A stretch of 6,391 nucleotides of DNA. It comes from Lachnospiraceae bacterium. Lineage in GTDB: Bacteria; Bacillota_A; Clostridia; Lachnospirales; Lachnospiraceae. Under the pieces are notes generated by a model that was given only the letters and a program-made list of their open reading frames with translations, had not been told where the DNA came from and ran no database searches. Shown one piece after another: positions 1 through 5,928 of this stretch. Each line of letters begins with the position of its first letter. Within the stretch, counting starts at the first letter, position 1. Position numbers and translations under genes: made by a program. Location: assembly GCA_017960415.1 (NCBI GenBank), contig JAGCZE010000421.1, positions 1-6,391 of the forward strand, written 5' to 3'.

Positions 1-1415
1 CCTCTGTAGCTGCCCGCGGGAGCATCAAGTCCCAGCCAGTCCCCGTAATGCACTCCTCCGATCCACAGGTAGGGCTCTTCCGTTACGGAACCGATATAGT
101 CAACCCATGCCTTCATGCTTGAAAACTGGTCTTTCAGCACAGTATCGTTTCCATATGTCTGCCAAACCTGCCAGGGAATAATGACCGCCGCATCAGCCCA
201 GGCCGCACTCGGCGGGTCACCCGGCATAAGATCGGGGATCACCTTGCCTACGGCTCCATCGGGACGCTGATCGGCTTTCAGGTCATGCAGCCATTTTCTG
301 TAGAATTTCTCAACATCATAATTCAGTGTTGCGGATCTTGCAAATACCTGTGCATCTCCGGTCCATCCTAGTCTTTCGTCTCGCTGAGGACAATCTGTCG
401 GCACATCAAGGAAATTGTCCCTCTGACCCCAGAGTACGTTGGATATCAGCTGATTGATCTTTTCATGTCCCGTTCGGATAAAGCCTGTCTGTTTTAAGTC
501 GGACGATACCAGATAAGCCCTGAAATCTTCTTTTTTGGGGTTCCCCGGAAATGAAACAAGCTTGATATACCTGAATCCGAAAAATGTCAGGTGAGGATGC
601 CAGGTCTGGCTGCCCTCGCTGCAAATATAGGTAACCTTTGCCTTGGCACCTCTGTAATTGGCATTATAGAAATTACCTTCCCTGTCAAGGACTTCACCGT
701 GCAGAAACTCGATCCTGTCACCTGCTGCCGCCTTAACATCGAACTCCACATATCCGGTAATATTCTGTCCGAAGTCCACAACCGTCTCACCCGAAGGGGT
801 CCTGATCACCTTCACGGCATTTACGCGCTCGGTCTCCTTTATGAACTCTCCTTCCTGAGGGATCAGAATATTCCTGTCATGTTCAAAGGTTTCAACGGGA
901 AGGAGTGTATGATCCTCAAATGAAGCATCATATTCTTCGCCGTCGTAAATTTCGCTGAACCTTACTTTGCTCTGTCTCCAATTCCACTCATTGTCGGTCA
1001 CGACAGTATCCTGCGTCCCGTCTTCATATTCGATCACGATCATCGCAATGAGTCCGGTGCGTCTGGCTGCTCTGTCTTTTTTCGAAATACCGCCTTTCGG
1101 TTCCCAACCCGGAATAGGTGAAGCGTACCAGCCTCTTCCGACTGTTACGTCAAGCTCATTGTCTCCCTGAACCAACAAGTCCTTAATATCATATGTCTGT
1201 ACCTGGAGCCTCTTTTCATAGACTGTCCAGCCCGGCGCCAGCACAAAATCCCCTACTCTTTTCCCGTTGCAGTAAGCTTCATAAACCCCAAGAGCAGTAA
1301 TGGACATATGTGCGTCTTTCACCGGCCTGCCTATCGAGAATTTCCTGACAAATTCCGGGCAGACATCACTTGTTTCACCCGGTTTTCCGATCCATTTTGC
1401 ATCCCCGTCGAACAT
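1..1415 (-). CDS. GH78 alpha-L-rhamnosidase, N-terminal half (3' end beyond window)
   Basis: Predicted inverting glycosidase that releases terminal alpha-L-rhamnose from plant glycosides or pectin-derived oligosaccharides. The reading frame is open from the ATG at 1415 to the left edge (471 complete codons); family members usually exceed 850 residues, so about half is missing. Residues about 30-190 match the N-terminal beta-sandwich (ITALGVYEAYCNGKRVG at 39-55, APGWTVYEKRLQ at 60-71, GRGWY at 93-97). Residues about 200-300 match the next beta domain (DFGQNITGYV at 214-223, TFFGFRYIK at 277-285). The (alpha/alpha)6 catalytic barrel begins near 310 with the hallmark DCPQRDERLGWTGD at 341-354. 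By family knowledge E347 should be the general acid, with D341 and D354 as sugar-binding acidic residues. The general-base Glu lies outside the window. There is no signal peptide, so it is probably cytoplasmic and acts on imported substrates. AAAAGGAGG lies 7 nt upstream of the ATG and fixes the start. The gene is divergent from the GH2 gene. The family call is secure; the exact substrate is not. Confidence 0.95.
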   Translation of the reverse strand, partial: MFDGDAKWIGKPGETSDVCPEFVRKFSIGRPVKDAHMSITALGVYEAYCNGKRVGDFVLAPGWTVYEKRLQVQTYDIKDLLVQGDNELDVTVGRGWYASPIPGWEPKGGISKKDRAARRTGLIAMIVIEYEDGTQDTVVTDNEWNWRQSKVRFSEIYDGEEYDASFEDHTLLPVETFEHDRNILIPQEGEFIKETERVNAVKVIRTPSGETVVDFGQNITGYVEFDVKAAAGDRIEFLHGEVLDREGNFYNANYRGAKAKVTYICSEGSQTWHPHLTFFGFRYIKLVSFPGNPKKEDFRAYLVSSDLKQTGFIRTGHEKINQLISNVLWGQRDNFLDVPTDCPQRDERLGWTGDAQVFARSATLNYDVEKFYRKWLHDLKADQRPDGAVGKVIPDLMPGDPPSAAWADAAVIIPWQVWQTYGNDTVLKDQFSSMKAWVDYIGSVTEEPYLWIGGVHYGDWLGLDAPAGSYR

Positions 1416-1422
1416 AAAAATA

Positions 1423-1431
1423 CCTCCTTTT
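1423..1431 (-). promoter_or_regulatory. Ribosome binding site of the GH78 gene
   Basis: The minus strand reads AAAAGGAGG, a near-perfect anti-16S match, 7 nt before the ATG at 1415-1413. It settles the start codon of the GH78 gene, which is otherwise not bounded inside the window. Confidence 0.85.
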
Positions 1432-1453
1432 AAATATCATCTCCATATCCTGA

Positions 1454-1462
1454 ATTGTACCA
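1454..1462 (-). promoter_or_regulatory. Probable extended -10 promoter for the GH78 gene
   Basis: On the minus strand TGGTACAAT (1462-1454) combines an extended TGn element with a -10 hexamer TACAAT (5 of 6 to TATAAT). The -35 at 17 bp spacing is poor (TGGTCG), as is common for extended -10 promoters. Transcription would start near 1447, giving a 5' leader of about 30 nt that includes the strong ribosome binding site. This is a prediction from consensus only. Confidence 0.5.
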
Positions 1463-1507
1463 TAAAAGTTCCTTTACGACCAGTATCCGGTTTATTTTTT
1501 ATTACCG

Positions 1508-1531
1508 GGTTGTGCATTGCCATTCGCAACC
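1508..1531. promoter_or_regulatory. Imperfect palindrome, candidate operator between GH78 and GH2 genes
   Basis: GGTTGTG (1508-1514) and CGCAACC (1525-1531) form an inverted repeat with 7-bp arms, one mismatch and a 10-bp spacer. It overlaps the predicted -35 of the GH2 promoter, where a repressor could block polymerase, and lies about 50 bp upstream of the GH78 -10, where an activator could sit. No regulator gene is in the window to pair with it, and a repeat of this size can occur by chance. Confidence 0.3.
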
Positions 1532-1545
1532 GATTAAGATAATAT
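1517..1545 (+). promoter_or_regulatory. Probable sigma-70-type promoter for the GH2 gene
   Basis: TTGCCA (1517-1522, 5 of 6 to TTGACA) and TAATAT (1540-1545, 4 of 6 to TATAAT) are separated by 17 bp. Transcription would begin near 1552, giving a short A-rich leader of about 27 nt before the ATG at 1579. An overlapping alternative -10, TAAGAT (1535-1540), has less suitable -35 spacing. Confidence 0.45.
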
Positions 1546-1578
1546 AGTTAATAGAAAATATAAAGGGGCGAAGATAAT

Positions 1579-3300
1579 ATGACTAAACAAATCTCATTTC
1601 AGCAGCTGTATACCCCTGAAGGTGCATCACTGGGCGATCATCCCCATGACCGGTATCCCAGGCCTCAGCTGGTCAGGAAGGACTGGCTCAGCTTGAACGG
1701 TACATTCCGATTCGGCTTCGAAGGCTGTCCCGAAACCGATATAAGGGTACCCTTCTGCCCCGAGAGCCTGTTGTCGGGATATAAAGGGGAAGTACCTTAC
1801 GGAGCCAAAATGCGTTATAAGAAGGAATTTGAAGTACCGGAGGAATGGAGATCCCGCCGTATTATACTGCATTTCGGAGCCGTCAGCCGGCTGTGTGAGG
1901 TATTCATAAACGGGAAAAAGGTAATTGAGCACGATAACGGATATCTGCCCTTTGAAGTCGATATCACAAATGAACTGAATACTTCCGACAGTAAATTGAA
2001 TCTGCTGGAAGTGCATGTCATAAATGACCTCGATCCTGCATTCCCTACAGGAAAACAGTCAAAAAAAAGAGGCGGGATGTGGTACACGCCGGTCAGCGGC
2101 ATATGGCAGAGTGTCTGGCTTGAACCCGTCCCCGAAAAGTATGTCAGAAGGATCGTGATCTCAACGGACCCGGAAGGCGCGGATATTTCAGCAGAAGGAG
2201 CTGATACCGGAATAATACTCTGTGAAGGAAAAGAATATGCTCTAAAGGACGGTAAGGCACGTATCGAACCTGATGAGAAGAAGTACTGGAGCCCGGAGTC
2301 GCCTTATCTTTACAGATTTACGCTCAGCTGCGGTGAAGACACAATTGAGTCGTATTTTGCCCTCAGGACCCTTGAAATAAAGGACTGTGATGGAGTCAAA
2401 CGGCTGTGTCTGAACGGCCGGCCCTATTTCTTCCACGGACTCCTCGATCAGGGGTATTTCAGCGACGGCCTTTATACGCCTGCAGATCTTTCTTTGTACG
2501 AAAAGGATATCCTGGCCATGAAAGCGCTTGGTTTCAATACTCTGAGGAAGCATATAAAGATCGAGCCGGAACAGTTCTATTACGACTGTGACCGGCTCGG
2601 CATGGTTGTATTCCAGGATATGGTAAATAACGGTGTATACAGCTTCTTTAAAGATACCCTGCTGCCGACGATCGGCCTTGTACACAGAAACGACCGCGTA
2701 TCCCACAGGAACAAGTTTGCCCGCAGGACATTTAACGAAGCTATGGAAAAGACCGTGGAACTGCTGCGCAATCACCCCTGTATATGCTATTGGACCATCT
2801 TTAACGAAGGCTGGGGGCAGTTCGATGCGGACAGTGCCTACGACCGCCTGAAAAAGCTCGATGGCAGCCGTTTCACTGATTCCACAAGCGGCTGGTTCCA
2901 CCGTAAGAACAGCGATGTCGACAGTATCCATATCTATTTTAAGAAGCTTCATCCCGGTAAACGGACGGATCTGCCTCTCGTGATCTCAGAATTCGGGGGA
3001 TATGTTTATAAGATCCCCGAGCACAGCTTCAATCTTGAAAAAACCTATGGATACAGGATATTTGCCGACAAAGACGCTTTTAAGCAGGCAATAAGGGATC
3101 TGTACAGACTCGAGGTTCTCCCCCTCGTTCAAAAAGGGCTTTCGACGGCGATCTATACACAGGTTTCCGACGTTGAAGATGAAACCAACGGACTGCTCAC
3201 ATACGACAGGCAGGTATGCAAGCTGGCTCCGGAAGATTTCCGGGATATCTCGGATATGCTGTATAAGGCCTCTGCGGGCATGATTCCCGAACAGAATTAA
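1579..3300 (+). CDS. GH2-family glycosidase (beta-galactosidase/beta-glucuronidase-like, specificity unknown)
   Basis: A complete 573-residue retaining glycosidase of clan GH-A. Residues about 25-185 form the jelly-roll sugar-binding domain (RYPRPQLVRKDW at 25-36, then GMWYTPVSGIWQ at 166-177). A compact Ig-like domain spans about 187-275. The TIM barrel runs from about 280 to the end. The acid/base is E410 in FNEGWGQF and the nucleophile is E471 in VISEFGG; both are intact. LDQGYFSDGLYTP (289-301), LRKH (322-325) and VEDETNGLLTYDR (532-544) mark a poorly characterised GH2 subgroup. The NxKG motif typical of beta-glucuronidases is not visible, which argues against that activity. No signal peptide or membrane segment is present, so the enzyme is probably cytoplasmic. 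AAAGGGG (1562-1568) lies 10 nt upstream of the ATG. It shares its intergenic region with the GH78 gene, which suggests joint action on rhamnose-containing glycans. A beta-galactosidase is one possibility. Confidence 0.92.
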   Translation: MTKQISFQQLYTPEGASLGDHPHDRYPRPQLVRKDWLSLNGTFRFGFEGCPETDIRVPFCPESLLSGYKGEVPYGAKMRYKKEFEVPEEWRSRRIILHFGAVSRLCEVFINGKKVIEHDNGYLPFEVDITNELNTSDSKLNLLEVHVINDLDPAFPTGKQSKKRGGMWYTPVSGIWQSVWLEPVPEKYVRRIVISTDPEGADISAEGADTGIILCEGKEYALKDGKARIEPDEKKYWSPESPYLYRFTLSCGEDTIESYFALRTLEIKDCDGVKRLCLNGRPYFFHGLLDQGYFSDGLYTPADLSLYEKDILAMKALGFNTLRKHIKIEPEQFYYDCDRLGMVVFQDMVNNGVYSFFKDTLLPTIGLVHRNDRVSHRNKFARRTFNEAMEKTVELLRNHPCICYWTIFNEGWGQFDADSAYDRLKKLDGSRFTDSTSGWFHRKNSDVDSIHIYFKKLHPGKRTDLPLVISEFGGYVYKIPEHSFNLEKTYGYRIFADKDAFKQAIRDLYRLEVLPLVQKGLSTAIYTQVSDVEDETNGLLTYDRQVCKLAPEDFRDISDMLYKASAGMIPEQN

Positions 3301-3316
3301 TACAGCCCCTCGCTAT

Positions 3317-4003
3317 TCAGGCTTCTCCTAAAAATCCGGCGTAGTCGAATTTATAAAGTCTCGCCTGGCGTCCGAACATGTCAACGATCTGGCCGCTGCA
3401 TTTCCCGGCTGCGATCTGTTCTGCGCCTTCGATGAGCCTGTCTATGAGTTCCGGCTGCACCGGAAATGAACCGTGGGAAGGATATACTTCATCAAAACGC
3501 TCCTTAAATCCGAGCAGCTTCTTCATGCTCTTAATATAGCTGTTCAGATCCCTGAATTTGCCAAACATGAAGATATTTCCGTTCTGCACGGAGTCCCCGC
3601 CTATCAGCGCTCTGTTGTTTACATCGAGAATAGCGATGCTGCCGGGTGTATGGCCGGGAATATCGATTATCTCGAGAGGCCTGTTTCCCAGATCGATAAT
3701 ATCGTTATCCGCTACCGGTATGATCCGTGACGTCCCGCCCGCTGCGCGGAAATTGTCTTCCTCTGCGGGACTCATATAACATTCGTCAAATTCGCCGTTA
3801 CCCGAAATATGATCCCGGTCGGCATGTGTATTGAGCATCATAAGAGGCTTCAATGTGACCGTTCCCGCAATCTGCGCGGCATCGGGCATATTCATCCCGC
3901 TGTCGATCAGCAGGGCTTTTTCGTCACCTTCAAGAACGAAAAAACGCACCATGCCATCCTCAATCCTCCATGTACCGTCGTTGATCTTTATTACTTCAGC
4001 CAT
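3317..4003 (-). CDS. Metallo-beta-lactamase-fold hydrolase with variant HxDxDH motif
   Basis: A complete 228-residue single-domain MBL-fold protein of the glyoxalase II/lactonase-like type. Such enzymes use one or two metals to hydrolyse thioesters, lactones or other esters. The metal motif is NTHADRDHISGN at 58-69: H60, D62, D64 and H65, so the usual second His of HxHxDH is Asp. The remaining ligands are present: H118 in PGHTPGS, D137 in GGDS and H177 in YPSHG. A weak site, AGGG (4016-4013), lies 9 nt before the ATG. There is no signal peptide, so it is cytoplasmic. The gene is last of four same-strand genes and starts 94 nt after the aldolase stop codon. Its stop is 16 nt from that of the convergent GH2 gene. 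Substrate unknown; a role in opening a lactone made by a dehydrogenase of the same cluster is only a guess. Confidence 0.9.
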   Translation of the reverse strand: MAEVIKINDGTWRIEDGMVRFFVLEGDEKALLIDSGMNMPDAAQIAGTVTLKPLMMLNTHADRDHISGNGEFDECYMSPAEEDNFRAAGGTSRIIPVADNDIIDLGNRPLEIIDIPGHTPGSIAILDVNNRALIGGDSVQNGNIFMFGKFRDLNSYIKSMKKLLGFKERFDEVYPSHGSFPVQPELIDRLIEGAEQIAAGKCSGQIVDMFGRQARLYKFDYAGFLGEA

Positions 4004-4054
4004 TTTGATCTTCCCTCTCGGTTTATGTTTTTTCGGGCATCATAAAACAATCCC

Positions 4055-4090
4055 GCCATCGCTTTCATTCTGCCGGTTATAGTCGATGGC
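4055..4090. repeat. Inverted repeat in the gap between the aldolase and MBL genes
   Basis: GCCATCG (4055-4061) and CGATGGC (4084-4090) are perfect 7-bp arms separated by 22 nt. They occupy most of the only sizeable gap in the minus-strand cluster. On the minus strand the stem is not followed by a run of T, so it does not look like an intrinsic terminator. It could be an mRNA-processing or protective hairpin, or chance. The rest of the gap (4004-4097) holds the MBL ribosome binding site and no convincing promoter. Confidence 0.25.
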
Positions 4091-4097
4091 TCATCAC

Positions 4098-5174
4098 CTA
4101 CAGATATTTCATCAATGTAACGATATCCTCTTCGGTAGTTGCCCAATCTGTTGCAAACCGTATTACCGTATGATCTTCGTCATACTTTTCCCAGAATCCG
4201 TACCCGACATGCTCCGACAGAGCCTTCAGCCTGTCATTTTCCAAGACGATGAACTGCTGGTTGGTAGGAGAATCTATGTACAGCCGGTAGCCCTTTTCGA
4301 CCAGGCCTTTTCTCAGAAGTTCAGCTTTTTCGATAGCATTTTTGCTGATCTCAAAATAAAGATCATCGGTAAACAGCGTATCAAACTGAAGCCCCAGCAG
4401 CCAGCCTTTTGCCAGCAGAGCCCCGTGCTGTTTGATGATCGGAACCGGATGTTTGGTCGGAACACCTTTCGGAAATACAACCGCTTCTCCGCACAGGGCA
4501 CCGACTTTGGTCCCACCGATATAAAAGACATCCGTCAGTTCCGCAATATCCTGTATGGTCACGTCGGTTCTCTTGCTCATAAGCCCGTATCCAAGCCGTG
4601 CTCCGTCCAGGAAAAGCGGGATGTCATATTCACGGCAGACTCCGGATATTGCAGTCAGTTCAGCCTTAGAATAGAGCGTACCGTACTCGGTGGGATGCGA
4701 AATATAAACCGCTCCCGGAAATACCATATGCTCATGATTGTCATCGGAGTAAAAACGCTTTAATAGCGCCCGGATATCCGCTGCCTCTATCTTGCCGATG
4801 CGGTCGGAATATACGGCAGTTTTATCCTTCGGCGCCTCAGATACACCGTTCAGCGTCAGCACCTTGTGTCCGCCGAATTCTATAGCTCCGGCCTCATGCG
4901 CGGCCACATGTCCTGTTTGTGCGGCTATCACACCCTCGTAAGGTTTAAGCAGCATATCGATCACAGTCTGGTTTGTCTGGGTTCCGCCTGAGAGGAAGAA
5001 CACATCCGCCTCGGGACAACCACATATCTTTTTTATCTTCTCTGCAGCGCTCGCGCAATAAACATCCGTACCATACGGATCTTTCTGTTCATAGTTGGTC
5101 GCAATAAGGCGCTCCAGTATTTTGGGATGAGCGCCCTTTGTATAATCACTTGAAAATGAGATCTTATTTTCCAT
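4098..5174 (-). CDS. Threonine aldolase / beta-eliminating lyase family PLP enzyme
   Basis: A 358-residue fold-type I PLP enzyme of the beta-eliminating lyase (threonine aldolase) family. Characterised members cleave L-threonine or allo-threonine to glycine and acetaldehyde, or split related beta-hydroxy amino acids. FLDGARLGYG (188-197) carries D190, which should contact the PLP ring nitrogen, and R193. GGTK (220-223) carries K223, the expected Schiff-base lysine. QTGHVAAHEAGA (86-97) contains H89, the likely residue stacking on PLP. LSGGTQTN (61-68) is the phosphate-side loop. The N-terminus (SSDYTKGAHPKIL) differs from the RSDT form of textbook threonine aldolases, so the substrate may differ. 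I chose the ATG at 5174: AAAAGGAG (5195-5188) lies 13 nt upstream, whereas an in-frame TTG at 5186 would be only 1 nt from it. The start overlaps the end of the dehydrogenase gene by 11 nt, implying translational coupling. Family secure, substrate not. Confidence 0.9.
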   Translation of the reverse strand: MENKISFSSDYTKGAHPKILERLIATNYEQKDPYGTDVYCASAAEKIKKICGCPEADVFFLSGGTQTNQTVIDMLLKPYEGVIAAQTGHVAAHEAGAIEFGGHKVLTLNGVSEAPKDKTAVYSDRIGKIEAADIRALLKRFYSDDNHEHMVFPGAVYISHPTEYGTLYSKAELTAISGVCREYDIPLFLDGARLGYGLMSKRTDVTIQDIAELTDVFYIGGTKVGALCGEAVVFPKGVPTKHPVPIIKQHGALLAKGWLLGLQFDTLFTDDLYFEISKNAIEKAELLRKGLVEKGYRLYIDSPTNQQFIVLENDRLKALSEHVGYGFWEKYDEDHTVIRFATDWATTEEDIVTLMKYL

Positions 5175-5916
5175 AAGGACTGTCAAACTCCTTTTCAGCC
5201 TTCTTTACGGCATCTTCGAGAGAAAGGCCGGCAAAATTCTGTGCCCCCAGGAAACGGCCTGACTTCTTATCGTCGGCGAAAACACCTACAACAATTCCCG
5301 GGATCGCACTTTCGGGGGCATTCGGTGCACCCGGTCCGCCCAGATCGGTACGGCACCATCCCGGATCAGTCAGGTTGATCATGACATCAGTTCCTTCAAC
5401 CGTCTTCCCAAGGTCAATCGTAACCTTATCAAGAGCCGCTTTGCTGGCCGAATAGCCGGCCTGTTCAGGTTCAAGCCTGATACCGCTGGTAGTATTCAGT
5501 ATTCGTCCGAATCCCCGTTCTATCATCTTCGGCATGAAATGATAGCATATCATGACGGGAGCAATCGTATTAACATTGAAACTTACCAGGAAATCTTCCG
5601 CAGGAGTTGTAAAATACTCTGTCCTGTATGCTATCTGGAGTCCGGCGTTATTCAATACGATATCAACAGGAACGCCAAAGCCGTCAATCTCTGCCAGCAT
5701 TTTTTCTACGGATCCGAGGTCGTTTAAGTCGGCTGCCACCGCATAAGCCGATACCCCCTCCGCCTGTACTTCCTTCAATACCTTTTCGGTATGTTCAAGG
5801 CTGCGGCTGTGCAATATCAGGTTACAACCCTGCTTTGCCATAAATTTTGCCGTAAGATATCCTATGCCTCTTGCCGCTCCGGTGATCAGAGCCCATCTTC
5901 CTTTTACATCAACCAT
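5164..5916 (-). CDS. Short-chain dehydrogenase/reductase (classical SDR)
   Basis: A complete 250-residue classical SDR, normal length for the family; it interconverts an alcohol and a carbonyl with NAD(P). The Rossmann motif is TGAARGIG (12-19), NNAG is at 89-92, and the catalytic set is N116 (or N114), S144, Y155 and K159 in YSASK. R38 after the second beta strand (HSRS) suggests a preference for NADP(H). DPGWCRTDLGG (184-194) is the cofactor-side PGxxxT segment. No signal peptide is present. The ATG at 5916 is preferred because AAGGAG (5928-5923) lies 6 nt upstream; an in-frame TTG at 5931 would leave that site inside the gene. Only 11 nt separate the start from the stop of the upstream oxidoreductase, and the 3' end overlaps the aldolase start by 11 nt, so the three are almost certainly one operon. 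Substrate unknown; a sugar, polyol or hydroxy-acid derivative is plausible from context. Confidence 0.93.
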   Translation of the reverse strand: MVDVKGRWALITGAARGIGYLTAKFMAKQGCNLILHSRSLEHTEKVLKEVQAEGVSAYAVAADLNDLGSVEKMLAEIDGFGVPVDIVLNNAGLQIAYRTEYFTTPAEDFLVSFNVNTIAPVMICYHFMPKMIERGFGRILNTTSGIRLEPEQAGYSASKAALDKVTIDLGKTVEGTDVMINLTDPGWCRTDLGGPGAPNAPESAIPGIVVGVFADDKKSGRFLGAQNFAGLSLEDAVKKAEKEFDSPYGK

Positions 5917-5922
5917 AATTGT

Positions 5923-5928
5923 CTCCTT
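5923..5928 (-). promoter_or_regulatory. Ribosome binding site deciding the SDR start
   Basis: The minus strand reads AAGGAG here, 6 nt before the ATG at 5916. It overlaps the TGA stop of the upstream oxidoreductase by one base, the usual layout for coupled translation of operon genes. It supports a 250-residue SDR over a version extended to a TTG at 5931. Confidence 0.75.

Noticed and set aside
591..1542. Several plus-strand open frames of 67-110 codons opposite the GH78 gene and in the intergenic region
   Set aside because: They overlap the continuous GH78 frame, which carries clear family motifs throughout. The last one crosses the promoter region and lacks a plausible ribosome site.
2242..2952. 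A 236-codon open frame on the minus strand inside the GH2 gene
   Set aside because: It is fully antisense to well-conserved GH2 catalytic sequence, has no ribosome site that stands out, and its translation matches no family I recognise. Codon constraint on the GH2 gene is the simplest explanation.
4026..4054. Possible promoter TTGTTT-N17-CATAAA on the minus strand for the MBL gene
   Set aside because: The -35 matches only 3 of 6 and the -10 only 4 of 6, and the resulting leader would be very short. Read-through from the upstream operon is equally likely.
4031..4055. CGGG...CCCG inverted arms next to a T-run, resembling a terminator
   Set aside because: The T-run precedes the stem on the plus strand, and on the minus strand the stem is followed by A residues. 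The geometry is wrong for an intrinsic terminator on either strand, and the perfect stem is only 4 bp.
4086..4763. A 225-codon open frame on the plus strand opposite the aldolase gene
   Set aside because: It is antisense to the conserved PLP-enzyme coding region. Its translation has scattered Cys/His/Phe typical of shadow frames and no domain motif.
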